Below are positions 7,106 to 15,537 of a DNA stretch of 64,000 bases, one piece after another; positions within the stretch are counted from its first letter, which is position 1; every line of letters begins with the position of its first letter. The DNA comes from Pseudomonas putida (GTDB lineage: Bacteria; Pseudomonadota; Gammaproteobacteria; Pseudomonadales; Pseudomonadaceae): assembly GCA_041879295.1 (NCBI GenBank), contig CP047152.1, positions 1,803,501 through 1,867,500 on the forward strand, in the 5' to 3' direction. The position numbers and the translations under genes were made by a program. Below the pieces are notes generated by a model. The model was not told where the DNA came from and made no database searches. It saw only the letters and a program-made list of their open reading frames with translations.

Positions 7106-8497
7106 ATGTCCACCGCTTCCAGCCTTGCCCGGGTTGTTCCGGCCAGCGTGCCGCAACCTTTGTACGAATTCACCGATTCGCCTTTGCTACAACGCCAGCA
7201 ACAGCAAGAGTCCAACGCCCGCAGCTACCCGCGGCGCATCCCGCTGGCGCTAAAGCGCGCCCGGGGCATTCATGTCGAAGATGTCGAAGGCCGCCAGTTC
7301 ATCGACTGCCTGGCTGGCGCTGGCACCTTGGCGCTGGGGCATAATCACCCGGTAGTGATCGAGGCAATCCAGCGCGTGCTGGCTGACGAACTGCCGCTGC
7401 ATACACTCGATCTGACCACACCGGTCAAGGACCGTTTCGTCCAGGACCTGTTCGGCATCCTGCCCGAGGCGCTGCGTCGCGAGGCCAAGGTGCAGTTCTG
7501 CGGCCCGACCGGTACCGACGCCGTTGAAGCGGCGCTCAAACTGGTGCGTGGCGCAACCGGGCGCAGCACCGTGCTGGCCTTTCATGGCGCCTACCATGGC
7601 ATGAGCCAGGGCGCGCTGAGTCTGATGGGCAGCCTTGGCCCCAAGCAGCCACTGGGGGCGTTGCTGAGCAGCGGTGTGCAGTTCATGCCGTACCCCTACG
7701 ATTACCGCTGCCCGTTCGGCCTGGGCGGTGAAGCCGGGGTCAAGGCCAACCTGCATTACCTGGAAAACCTGCTGCTCGACCCGGAAAGCGGTGTGCCGCT
7801 GCCCGCTGCCGTGATCCTCGAAGTGGTGCAGGGTGAGGGCGGGGTCATTCCGGCCGACATCGAATGGCTCAAGGGCGTGCGGCGCATTACCGAGCAGGCG
7901 GGCGTGGCGTTGATCGTTGACGAGATCCAGAGCGGCTTTGCCCGTACCGGGCGCATGTTTGCCTTCGAGCACGCCGGTATCGTGCCCGATGTGGTCACCT
8001 TGTCCAAAGCCATCGGTGGCAGCCTGCCGCTGGCGGTAGTGGTCTATCGCGACTGGCTGGACACCTGGAAGCCGGGTGCGCATGCCGGTACCTTCCGTGG
8101 CAACCAGATGGCCATGGCGGCCGGCTCTGCGGTGATCAACTATCTGGTCGAGCATCGCCTGGCCGAGCATGCCGAAGCCATGGGCCTGCGCCTGCGCCAG
8201 CACCTGCAGCAATTGCAACGTGACTATCCGCAGTTGGGTGATGTACGCGGGCGTGGCTTGATGCTTGGGGTCGAACTGGTCGCGCCGCAGGGCGAACGGG
8301 ATGCGTTGGGGTACCCGCAGGCCAACCATGAGCTGGCGGCCACGGTGCAGCGCGAATGCCTCAAGCGCGGGTTGATTCTGGAGCTGGGCGGGCGGCATGG
8401 CGCGGTGGTGCGCTTCCTGCCGCCGTTGATCATCAGCGCTGAACAGATCGATGACGTGGCTCAGCGCTTTGCAGAGGCGTTGATCGCGGCAGTCTGA
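7106..8497 (+). CDS. pvdH: Diaminobutyrate-2-oxoglutarate aminotransferase PvdH
   Basis: 463 residues. PvdH is a cytoplasmic class III PLP aminotransferase that makes L-2,4-diaminobutyrate from aspartate semialdehyde and glutamate for pyoverdine. Visible motifs: CGPTGTDAVEAALKLVRGATG (cofactor phosphate region), AFHGAYHGMS, LIVDEIQSGFARTG (Asp contacting the PLP nitrogen) and LSKAIGGSLPLA with the Schiff-base Lys301. Length fits the family. It is transcribed from its own iron-starvation box. The product is needed for the chromophore, and here also for the third module of the first NRPS in this window, whose code reads as Dab. Convergent with the cupin gene. Confidence 0.93.
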   Translation: MSTASSLARVVPASVPQPLYEFTDSPLLQRQQQQESNARSYPRRIPLALKRARGIHVEDVEGRQFIDCLAGAGTLALGHNHPVVIEAIQRVLADELPLHTLDLTTPVKDRFVQDLFGILPEALRREAKVQFCGPTGTDAVEAALKLVRGATGRSTVLAFHGAYHGMSQGALSLMGSLGPKQPLGALLSSGVQFMPYPYDYRCPFGLGGEAGVKANLHYLENLLLDPESGVPLPAAVILEVVQGEGGVIPADIEWLKGVRRITEQAGVALIVDEIQSGFARTGRMFAFEHAGIVPDVVTLSKAIGGSLPLAVVVYRDWLDTWKPGAHAGTFRGNQMAMAAGSAVINYLVEHRLAEHAEAMGLRLRQHLQQLQRDYPQLGDVRGRGLMLGVELVAPQGERDALGYPQANHELAATVQRECLKRGLILELGGRHGAVVRFLPPLIISAEQIDDVAQRFAEALIAAV

Positions 8498-8507
8498 ACC
8501 TTTGTCG

Positions 8508-8524
8508 GGGCCGCCTCGCGGCCC
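8508..8524. terminator. Hairpin between convergent pvdH and cupin genes
   Basis: GGGCCGC-CTC-GCGGCCC is a perfect 7-bp stem with a 3-nt loop just after pvdH. There is no T-run on either side, so it may be a transcript-end hairpin rather than a classical intrinsic terminator. Confidence 0.45.
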
Positions 8525-8571
8525 ATCGCCTGCGCCAATGGCCCATCAAGACCAGGTTGCCGTCACGCCGG

Positions 8572-9693
8572 TTACCAGCCGCGTCCGGAGTCTACCCAGA
8601 AGTTCACGGACAGCGACGTGGACACTGACTCTACCTGGTGGAACCAGCCCTCGGGCAGGAACAGCAAGTCGCCGGCCTGCAACACCACACGCAGGAAGGG
8701 CACCTCACGGGCTTCGGGGAAACGCTCGTAGTCGGGGGCGTCGGGGTTGAAATCACAGCCGTCCAGGCCGCCCTTCGGGCTGGTTGACCAGGTGCCCAGT
8801 GCGGCGCGATGGTGCGGTGCTGCCAGGATGAACGATTTCTGCCCCCAGACCTGGGCGAACAGGTTGTCGGTATCATCCCGGTGCAGCGGTGTAAGCGTGC
8901 CTTTGGGGCCGATCCAGATACGCGGTGGAATGAAGCGCTGGCGTTCGAAGTAGTCCGGGTAGCGGATCAGGGCCTGGAGCTTTTCCGGCACGATATTGTT
9001 GCCCATATAGGCGGGGGGCTCGCCAGGCTTGACCGGCTGGTCCAGCGACGCGATGAAATCAGCCATGGAAGTGGCGCGAAAGTCGCGATCAGTGGAGAAG
9101 GTCTTCTTCACATAATCACCATGCCGGGTAATGCCCTGTAGCTCGGCAAAGTGTGCCAGCGAGGCGTCGCGGCCCATGGTGAACAGCGGCCAATCGCCAA
9201 GGGCGTCGCTCAGCACCACTGGCAAGCCCGTTGCCAGGTGCTCTCGATCGAAGCGCGACGGTGGCATTTCGGCCCGTGACAGGCGTCGTACAGCATGCAG
9301 CAAAGGTTGGGCTGCCGAGATGTGTTCGCTGTGACGTGCTGGCGTGGGATAGCGCTGGTTCATCGCTGCCTTGCTGGCTGTCGCGCCTTGCCGCGCGCTG
9401 CTGATGACCTGCGGCAGCAAGGTTGCCAGGCCCATGTTGCCGGTAATTTTCAGGCGTGCACTGGCGAACAGTTCCTCGACGTCGACAGTGCCCGCCATGA
9501 TGCCGAGGAAGTCTTCTTCGGCCACCTCGAGGGTGACGTCCGGCGTGTCATGCCGGCCACGCCCGGTGCACGTGTTGTCGCATACCTCGGACCAGTAGCT
9601 GAGTCCCTGGCCGAAGTCGAACTGGAACACGCCTTCGATGCCGACGGCATGGGCATTGACGAACAGTTTTTCGAGTATGCGCTGAAGGTCCAC
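8572..9693 (-). CDS. SCP2-like plus cupin_8/JmjC-type oxygenase in the pvdMN operon
   Basis: 373 residues from GTG. Residues 1-100 resemble an SCP2/sterol-carrier fold (FDFGQGLSYW, DVTLEVAEEDFLGIMAGTVD, KITGNMGLA). Residues 125-373 are a cupin_8/JmjC-like domain with the Fe(II) facial triad H271-x-D273 (TPLHRDDTDN) and distal His352 (LPEGWFHQV). RIWIGPKGTLTPLH and the ending SLSVNFWV are typical of this oxygenase class. These enzymes are usually 2-oxoglutarate-dependent hydroxylases. The gene follows pvdN by 64 bp on the same strand, so it probably belongs to the PvdS-driven pvdMN transcript. A role in hydroxylating a pyoverdine precursor or residue is inference. No signal peptide is seen, which places it in the cytoplasm, unlike PvdM/N/P. 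Confidence 0.8.
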   Translation of the reverse strand: MDLQRILEKLFVNAHAVGIEGVFQFDFGQGLSYWSEVCDNTCTGRGRHDTPDVTLEVAEEDFLGIMAGTVDVEELFASARLKITGNMGLATLLPQVISSARQGATASKAAMNQRYPTPARHSEHISAAQPLLHAVRRLSRAEMPPSRFDREHLATGLPVVLSDALGDWPLFTMGRDASLAHFAELQGITRHGDYVKKTFSTDRDFRATSMADFIASLDQPVKPGEPPAYMGNNIVPEKLQALIRYPDYFERQRFIPPRIWIGPKGTLTPLHRDDTDNLFAQVWGQKSFILAAPHHRAALGTWSTSPKGGLDGCDFNPDAPDYERFPEAREVPFLRVVLQAGDLLFLPEGWFHQVESVSTSLSVNFWVDSGRGW

Positions 9694-9757
9694 GGTAAGC
9701 CTCGTCGGTTGTCGTTGTGCAGGGTTGGCATGGGCGCGTGTGGCCGCGCCCGGGTTG

Positions 9758-11047
9758 TCAGGCGCGCAGGCGTTGGCGCAGTACTTCGACCAAGCGGTCG
9801 ATTTCCGCTTCGGTATTCAGCAAACCCGGCGCAGTGCGCACCACTGGCCCGGCATCGCGCGACACGGCGTCGACGATGATGCGTTGGCTAGTCAGGTACC
9901 TGGCCAGCTCGTCGGCATCCTGGCCTTTGCCGCGAAAGAAGGTGAAGCCCGCCGAATGGGTGATGCTGCGCGGCGTCACCAGTTCGATGGCAGGCAGGCT
10001 TTCCAGCTGTTGCTTCAGGTAGTCGTTGAGAGCGTGGATGCGTGCCTGCACGGCAGCCTTGCCGGTTTGCAGGTGCAGTTCGAACGCCTTGCCCAGGGCC
10101 CAGCGGTGCTCGAAGGCGTGGTAGCCGCCCGGGCTCATGATGGTGGCGAAGTCTTCGTTTTCCGAGAAGGTGGCGATGCTCGGTTGCAGTTGCCCCAGTG
10201 CCGAGGATGCGGCGCAGATGATGCCTGTCCCCCGGGGACCGAACATCCACTTGTGGGTCCCGGAGATGAAGTAGTCGCAGTTCAGGTCGGCGAAGCGCAT
10301 GTCCTCGACGCCAAGCCCGTGAACTCCGTCGATCACATACAGGATATGGTCGCGTTCGTCCCTGTTCTGATTGATCTCGCGTACGAGTGCACCGATTTCG
10401 CCAACCGGCAGTTTCACCCCGCTGCCCGAATGTACCCAGGTCATGCCCAGCACGCGTGTTTGCGGGGAAATGGCGGCACGCAAGGTCCCCAGCACCTGGT
10501 CGGTGCTCACCTGCCAGGGTTGCTCGAACAGGCGCAGCCTGCGTACCGGGTTGCCATCGCGGGCGCTGCGGTAGTTCATGGTTTGCCGTGCGGCGGAATG
10601 CTCGTGCACCGTGGTCAGGATTTCCTGGCCGGGTGCCAGCTTGATGCCGCCATAAATCAAACCCAGGCCCTCGGTAGTGCTGCCCGTCAGGGCAATCTGG
10701 CGTGGCGCCACCTCCAGGTAGCGTGCCGCCCATTGGCGTACCTCAGCCTCGTGCTTCCACTCCGACTGGGCATCCCAGTCGACCATCAGCGCCGGGTGAC
10801 GGTCGAAACGTGCACGCAGGGCCTCGATGGCTTCGCGTACCGGTCTTGGATGAGAGGTGATCAGGAAGTTGGCGAAGTGCGCATAGTTCGGGTCGAGCTC
10901 GAACAGGCGGCGAAAATCGGCCCATCTTCGGTTGCCGGCGCTCGGTATCGGCGTGGCGGCCTCGGCACCGGGTAGCAGATGGCCGGCGAGCGGCAGGCCG
11001 GCAGCGAGGAGGCCAGCCCGTTTGAGAAAGTTGCGGCGGTCGTTCAT
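9758..11047 (-). CDS. pvdN: PvdN, periplasmic PLP enzyme of pyoverdine maturation
   Basis: 429 residues from the ATG giving MNDRRNFLKRAG; a TTG four codons upstream is less likely. The twin-arginine signal (RRNFLK then LLAAGLPLAGHLL...AEA) sends the folded enzyme to the periplasm. The class V aminotransferase fold shows LTGSTTEGLGLIYGG, HEHSAARQTM, YVIDGVHGLGV (Asp) and ISGTHKWMFGPRGTG with the PLP Lys. In known systems PvdN converts the glutamic side chain on the chromophore to succinamide. It lies 16 bp after pvdM on the same strand, under the pvdM iron-starvation promoter. Confidence 0.93.
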   Translation of the reverse strand: MNDRRNFLKRAGLLAAGLPLAGHLLPGAEAATPIPSAGNRRWADFRRLFELDPNYAHFANFLITSHPRPVREAIEALRARFDRHPALMVDWDAQSEWKHEAEVRQWAARYLEVAPRQIALTGSTTEGLGLIYGGIKLAPGQEILTTVHEHSAARQTMNYRSARDGNPVRRLRLFEQPWQVSTDQVLGTLRAAISPQTRVLGMTWVHSGSGVKLPVGEIGALVREINQNRDERDHILYVIDGVHGLGVEDMRFADLNCDYFISGTHKWMFGPRGTGIICAASSALGQLQPSIATFSENEDFATIMSPGGYHAFEHRWALGKAFELHLQTGKAAVQARIHALNDYLKQQLESLPAIELVTPRSITHSAGFTFFRGKGQDADELARYLTSQRIIVDAVSRDAGPVVRTAPGLLNTEAEIDRLVEVLRQRLRA

Positions 11048-11063
11048 AAAGGTGCCCAATGGC

Positions 11064-12410
11064 TTAGCGCAGTGAAGTGTCGGTACCGCGGGCGGCGTGC
11101 TGCACTTGTTCCCAGACGCGCAGGAAATTGCCGCCCCAAAGCTTGGCGATATCGGCTTCGGAGTAGCCGCGGGTAATGAGTTCGGCCGTTACGTTGCGTG
11201 CCTCGCTGGCGTCGTGCCAGCCATCGATGCCGCCGCCTTCGTTGAAGTCCGAACTGATGCCTACGTGATCGATGCCGATCTTGCGCACGGTGTAGTCGAT
11301 GGCATCGCCATAGTCCTTCAGGGTCGCGGGCGGCTCTTGTTCGAGGATGGCATAGAGCTCGTTGGCATATTGTCCGACCTTCTGCTCGGGCCAGCCGGCG
11401 ATGACCGGGTCGCCAGGCATCAGCGCATAGTTCAGGTCAGCCAGTGGCGGCAGGGCGTAGCGGGCGCGCAAGGTATTGAGCTTTTCCTGGGTCTGTGCGC
11501 TGAGCGGCTTGAGGTAGCTGGAGAACGCGACCAGTTGCACGACCCCGCCGCCTTCCTTGATCAACTGCATTTCCTTGTCGGACAGGTTGCGGTTGATATC
11601 GACCATGGCCCGTGGTGCCGAGTGCGACGCCACCACCGGAGTACGGCTGAGCTGAATGACCTGGTTCAGCGCCTTGCTGGACATCTGCGAGACATCGATG
11701 ATCACGCCCAGGTCATTGAGCCGCTGTACGGCGCGCTTGCCGATGGGGGACAGACCCTCCAGCGCATCGACAGTGTCATTGAAGAACGGCAAGGGGCGAG
11801 ATGAGTCGGCCCAGCTATTGTTGCCGACGTAGCTGAAGCCGAACATACGCACCCCGCGTGCCGCCCAGCGGTCGAGCTGGTCGATATCGTCCCCCAGCGC
11901 ATACGCATTGAGCATGCTCAGGAACACCGCGAACTTGCCTTCGCCGTGCAAGCGCCGCATGTCCTGCGGGGTGTAGGCGATGGCGACACGTTCGGGGAAG
12001 TCGCGCACCATCGCGGTGATGGCGTTGTAGCGCACCTCCTGGGTGTGGCGGGCGGCCTCGACGAAACCTGGCGTGGGGCGATGCGGGCTGTTTGCGCCCG
12101 TCCAGGATTCGGGCCAGGCAAAGATGGTCAGCGCCGCGCCAGACAACCGCCCTTGGGCAGCCTTGGCCAGGTCGAAGCGGCCCGGCCCGTCCTTGTCGGC
12201 TTCGCTGCCTTCGTTGCCGAAGTCCAACGGCAAGGTGACATGGCTGTCGAACGAGATGATGCGCTCCTGTAAGTCGTTGGCTTGACGAACGACCTCCCGG
12301 GGGTAGCCGCCAGGGGCCGCGAAATGGTACCAGGCAGCCAGACCGGCACCCGCGGCGGCTGCCGCAGCCAGGCTGATGTACAGGGCTTTTTTCCAGCGTG
12401 GTGTCGTCAT
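11064..12410 (-). CDS. pvdM: PvdM, periplasmic dipeptidase-like pyoverdine maturation protein
   Basis: 448 residues from the ATG giving MTTPRWKKALYISL. A frame runs 24 codons further upstream, but that start would lie inside the promoter box, so this ATG is preferred. The N-terminal hydrophobic segment (about residues 9-26) is a signal or anchor. The remainder is an M19 renal-dipeptidase fold: IISFDSHVTLPLDFG, IDVSQMSSKAL, PVVASHSAPRAM and IGIDHVGISSDFNEGGG. PvdM is required in the periplasm for oxidation of ferribactin to dihydropyoverdine. First gene of the pvdM-pvdN-cupin operon, divergent from pvdP. Confidence 0.93.
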   Translation of the reverse strand: MTTPRWKKALYISLAAAAAAGAGLAAWYHFAAPGGYPREVVRQANDLQERIISFDSHVTLPLDFGNEGSEADKDGPGRFDLAKAAQGRLSGAALTIFAWPESWTGANSPHRPTPGFVEAARHTQEVRYNAITAMVRDFPERVAIAYTPQDMRRLHGEGKFAVFLSMLNAYALGDDIDQLDRWAARGVRMFGFSYVGNNSWADSSRPLPFFNDTVDALEGLSPIGKRAVQRLNDLGVIIDVSQMSSKALNQVIQLSRTPVVASHSAPRAMVDINRNLSDKEMQLIKEGGGVVQLVAFSSYLKPLSAQTQEKLNTLRARYALPPLADLNYALMPGDPVIAGWPEQKVGQYANELYAILEQEPPATLKDYGDAIDYTVRKIGIDHVGISSDFNEGGGIDGWHDASEARNVTAELITRGYSEADIAKLWGGNFLRVWEQVQHAARGTDTSLR

Positions 12411-12470
12411 CTTGGTCTCAGTAGGTTCGCCGTCGAGGGAGGGCACAGAGGCCGCCGCTACCTGGGGTGA

Positions 12471-12494
12471 ACGAGTCGACACAGAGGAAATTTA
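12471..12494 (-). promoter_or_regulatory. PvdS iron-starvation box for pvdM operon
   Basis: On the minus strand TAAAT (12494-12490), 16 nt, CGT (12473-12471): an exact match to the PvdS arrangement. It lies 61 bp before the chosen pvdM start. Confidence 0.85.
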
Positions 12495-12513
12495 GCCGGC
12501 CCGGCCGAGGCGT

Positions 12514-12537
12514 TAAATTTCTGCGCAGGTACAACGT
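12514..12537 (+). promoter_or_regulatory. PvdS iron-starvation box for pvdP
   Basis: TAAAT (12514-12518), 16 nt, CGT (12535-12537): exact match. It is back-to-back with the pvdM box, the two -35 elements being 19 bp apart. The frame start at 12467 lies upstream of this promoter and is therefore not the pvdP start. Confidence 0.85.
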
Positions 12538-12592
12538 TCTAGCCTTGGACGGGCCGTGCTCCATGGCCGCTATGAACGCACAGGTAGTTGCA

Positions 12593-14218
12593 ATGACGAT
12601 TTCTCGACGCGGGTTCATCGCCGCTGTGGCATTGACGGGCGTGGCGGTGCCCGGTGCGCTGTATGTGCAGCGCCAGCGGGATGCCGAGGCGTTTCCGGAA
12701 ACGCCTGGCGAGGCTGTTGTCGAGTTGGCCGATACCCGCCTGCAACAGCTGGGCGACATCCTGCGGGGCATCTGGCGCTGGACTGCACATGGCAAGGATG
12801 CCCAACTGCTGGGTATGCCCGACGGGGAGCTGGAACTGTTTCTGGATGTCGCCAGCAATGGCCGGGGGCTGCGAGGTTACCTGGACACCGCCGATCGCTT
12901 GCGCAGTGAGCAGGAACCACGTTATCGGGTCATGGGTGACTTGCTGACGGACAAGCCCGGGACGTTGCGCTGGCGGCTGTTTTCAACCGAGCCCGGTGCA
13001 GGGCGTGCGCGCTATGAATGCCATGTGGTGCTCGATGAGGTCTGGGGCGCCTATGGCAATGCCGGGCCGGCAACGCTCAATGGTCGTATCTCGGCCCTGG
13101 ACCGCGCCCTGTCTCTGCCTGTTCTGGACAATGGCTTCCTGGCCTTGAAGCGGCCTTTCCCGGAGGCTCGCGAACGTACGCCGCTGTCGCCACAGTTGCT
13201 GGCTTGGCTCATTTCGCCGGAGCACCGGCTGTTTCACCAGTTATGGCACGCATCGCGGGACAAGTGGCACAAGCTGGAAGAGGACAAGCAATCCGCCCTG
13301 CGTGGTCTGGGCTGGCAACCCGGGCCGCGGGGCCAGGAGCGTGATGCGCGTGGCAGGCACAAGGATCGCAACGGTTCCGGAGAAGACTTCCTGTTCATGC
13401 ACCGGCACATGCTCGGCAGTGCCAGGGCCCTGCAGGACCTGCCCTCGTGGACGCGGTTCCCGCTGCCTCAGCCGGAGCTCGAGCGTGACCGCGTCGGTTT
13501 CGCCCGTTACTTCGACAACTACGACGGCAATGCCTTGCCACCGACCTGGCTGGCCCATGACGACCAGGAGTACACCCAGTGGGTACGCGACATCAAAAGC
13601 CCGGATACCTTCCATGGCAACTTTCAGGTCTGGGAGTCGCGGTACAGTGATCCGGAATATCTGAGCAAGCTGACCTTGGGGCAGTTCGGCTCAGAGCTGG
13701 AACTGGGCCTGCATGACTGGTTGCACATGCGGTGGGCGGCGGTGCCGCGCGACCCGTCCAACGGTATGCCGGTGCCCGCAGCACGTACCCCGGGGGATTT
13801 TGCTGAGCGCTGGTTTGAAGCACGTAACGATTTTCTTGGCGACCCGTTCTCGTCACATGTAAACCCGGTGTTCTGGCATTTTCATGGGTGGATCGACGAC
13901 CGAGTCGACGACTGGTTCCGCGCCCACGAGCGGGTTCACCCGGGCGAGATCCGCCGCTTGCAGGTGAATGGTGTGCCCTGGTTCGCACCCGGGCGTTGGG
14001 TAGAGGTGGCTGACCCGTGGCTAGGTCCCGATACCCATGGCTGTTCCACGGTGCCGGGCCTGCGACCTGGTCGAAGCGTCGAGATGGACCCGGAAACCAT
14101 GAAGCTGGCGTTGCGCATCATTTATGGCAATGAAGACCTCTTTGCCCGGCTGCGACCACGGGTGCCGCAGCGCCCCTGGTATGCCCGCAATCTCAAGGTC
14201 GTGCGGGCATCGGGCTGA
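12593..14218 (+). CDS. pvdP: PvdP, periplasmic tyrosinase for chromophore maturation
   Basis: 541 residues from the ATG giving MTISRRGFIAAVALTG. This places a twin-arginine signal at the N-terminus, follows AGGTAG at a good distance, and lies downstream of the iron-starvation promoter. The in-frame ATGs at 12563 and 12572 are alternatives. PvdP is the copper tyrosinase that completes the pyoverdine chromophore in the periplasm. His clusters fitting the two copper sites: H211/H215/H219 (PEHRLFHQLWH), H270/H272 (FMHRHM), H374/H378 (LHDWLHMRW) and H429/H431 (WHFHGWIDD). Length matches the known family (about 540). Confidence 0.92.
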   Translation: MTISRRGFIAAVALTGVAVPGALYVQRQRDAEAFPETPGEAVVELADTRLQQLGDILRGIWRWTAHGKDAQLLGMPDGELELFLDVASNGRGLRGYLDTADRLRSEQEPRYRVMGDLLTDKPGTLRWRLFSTEPGAGRARYECHVVLDEVWGAYGNAGPATLNGRISALDRALSLPVLDNGFLALKRPFPEARERTPLSPQLLAWLISPEHRLFHQLWHASRDKWHKLEEDKQSALRGLGWQPGPRGQERDARGRHKDRNGSGEDFLFMHRHMLGSARALQDLPSWTRFPLPQPELERDRVGFARYFDNYDGNALPPTWLAHDDQEYTQWVRDIKSPDTFHGNFQVWESRYSDPEYLSKLTLGQFGSELELGLHDWLHMRWAAVPRDPSNGMPVPAARTPGDFAERWFEARNDFLGDPFSSHVNPVFWHFHGWIDDRVDDWFRAHERVHPGEIRRLQVNGVPWFAPGRWVEVADPWLGPDTHGCSTVPGLRPGRSVEMDPETMKLALRIIYGNEDLFARLRPRVPQRPWYARNLKVVRASG

Positions 14219-14246
14219 CAGTGGGCCTAGCGCAGGTGTGCGTTGC

Positions 14247-14265
14247 TGAGAATCATTATATTTTG
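14247..14265 (+). promoter_or_regulatory. Fur-like box upstream of the ECF sigma gene
   Basis: TGAGAATCATTATATTTTG contains GAGAATCATTATA, which matches the half GATAATCATTATC of the Fur consensus at 11 of 13 positions. Its place 50-70 bp before the sigma gene fits iron repression. Confidence 0.55.
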
Positions 14266-14313
14266 TAAGATCGCACGCTGATATCACTCAGTTCTGCATC
14301 TGCCCCGTCGTGG

Positions 14314-14817
14314 GTGTGCAGGACGATTCCAGGTGTGTTTGTGGAACGTTACTATCGTGAATTGGTGAGTTTCCTGTCCGCGCGCCTGGGTAACCGTCAG
14401 GCGGCAGAGGATGTTGCCCACGATGCCTACCTGCGGGTACTGGAGCGAACGGACAACGGGCAGATCGAGCATCCGCGCGCTTTCCTTTACCGTATCGCCC
14501 TGAACCTGGTGGTCGACCGCCATCGTCGCCATCTGGTGCGTCAGGCCGAACCGCTGGAGATACTTGACAGTGATGAGGGCTGTCATGTGCCGGCGCTGGC
14601 GCAGGAACTGCAGCTCAACCAGCGCCTGGCCCTCATGCAGCGGGCACTGGACGAACTGAGCGGCCCCTGCCGCGAATGCTTCCTGCTGCGCAAGATCGAA
14701 GGCCTGTCCCATCTGCAGATCGCCGAGCGGCTGGGCATTTCGCGTAGCCTGGTGGAAAAGCACATCGTCAATGCCATGAAGCACTGCCGGGTGCGCATGC
14801 GGCAATGGGAATCCTGA
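14314..14817 (+). CDS. FecI/FpvI-type ECF sigma factor (iron-starvation sigma)
   Basis: 167 residues from the first GTG. GTG codons at 14335 and 14341 are alternatives, and 14335 has a better-placed AGGA. Sigma2: YYRELVSFLSARLGNRQAAEDVAHDAYLRVLE. Sigma4: CRECFLLRKIEGLSHLQIAERLGISRSLVEKHI. It is of the FecI/FpvI kind that transcribes siderophore-receptor genes, not PvdS-like. No FecR/FpvR anti-sigma gene or TonB-dependent receptor lies next to it, which is unusual for this group. Its position beside pvdP and a Fur-like box points to a pyoverdine-related or other iron role. The exact orthologue is not certain, so no symbol is given. Confidence 0.87.
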   Translation: MCRTIPGVFVERYYRELVSFLSARLGNRQAAEDVAHDAYLRVLERTDNGQIEHPRAFLYRIALNLVVDRHRRHLVRQAEPLEILDSDEGCHVPALAQELQLNQRLALMQRALDELSGPCRECFLLRKIEGLSHLQIAERLGISRSLVEKHIVNAMKHCRVRMRQWES

Positions 14818-14985
14818 TTGCCAGGTTAAAGGCAAATGCAAATTCCGTCAGTCAATCACTTGATTTATGCGGCTTTCCCGACTTCTATCAGATAAGACCG
14901 TTGCCGTACATGGCCTTGGCAGTAGCCGTTACTGGCGCAGTATGGTCATGGAGCGTGCCCATTACCTAATGGCCCAGGTCCGACC

Positions 14986-15465
14986 ATGGCAAACAAGACT
15001 CTGCGCATTCTCATCGCCGATGCACACCCGTGCCAGCGCCTGCAGCTGGAACGGTTGCTCAATGGTTTGGGCTATTACCGGATAGCCCCAGTGGATAGCT
15101 TCGAGGAGCTGCAGCGCCTGGTGCAGTGCGCCTTGCAGCCCTTCCACCTGTTGCTGGGCAATATCGAGCTGGCCAGCCATTGCGGAGTAGACCTGGAACG
15201 CTTCTGCCGCGTCAGCACACAGATCCAGCACGCCCTGCTTTACCATTCCAGCCAGTTGAAAGTGCCAGCAGTGCCGCAGACCGAGCGCCAGGCGGTCAGC
15301 CTGAGCCTGCCACAGGTGCCCGATAACGAGGCGCTGGAGACGTTCATGGCAATCATCGACGCACCGATGCTGGTCGGCAAGCTACCGCTGCCGAGCACCC
15401 TGGCGGCCAGTACAGCGCGGCCACGACCGCGAGCCAACTTCGCGCATACGGTGTTCAACCGCTAG
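14986..15465 (+). CDS. Stand-alone degenerate receiver (CheY-like) protein
   Basis: 159 residues. The N-terminal 110 residues follow the receiver fold (LRILIADAHPCQRLQLERLLNGLGY...FEELQRLV...FHLLLGNIELA). However, the usual phospho-acceptor Asp after strand 3 is Asn (HLLLGNI), and no conserved K is clear (HALLYHSSQLKVP). The C-terminal 50 residues are Pro/Ala-rich and have no recognised domain. No output domain and no partner kinase are adjacent. A phosphorylation-independent adaptor is the simplest reading. The ORF has normal codon use and a start after a purine-rich stretch, so I think it is real. Confidence 0.75.
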   Translation: MANKTLRILIADAHPCQRLQLERLLNGLGYYRIAPVDSFEELQRLVQCALQPFHLLLGNIELASHCGVDLERFCRVSTQIQHALLYHSSQLKVPAVPQTERQAVSLSLPQVPDNEALETFMAIIDAPMLVGKLPLPSTLAASTARPRPRANFAHTVFNR

Positions 15466-15537
15466 CGGTGCCGCAGGCGGGGCAATGGGGCAGCTATTTG
15501 TTATGCTCTTGCCCTTTGCCGATCTGCGGACCCTGCC

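Noticed and set aside
14314..14817. PvdS itself
   Set aside because: The sequence is of the FecI/FpvI type (YYRELVSFLSARLG, ISRSLVEKHI) and does not match the PvdS N-terminus or region 4 that I recall.
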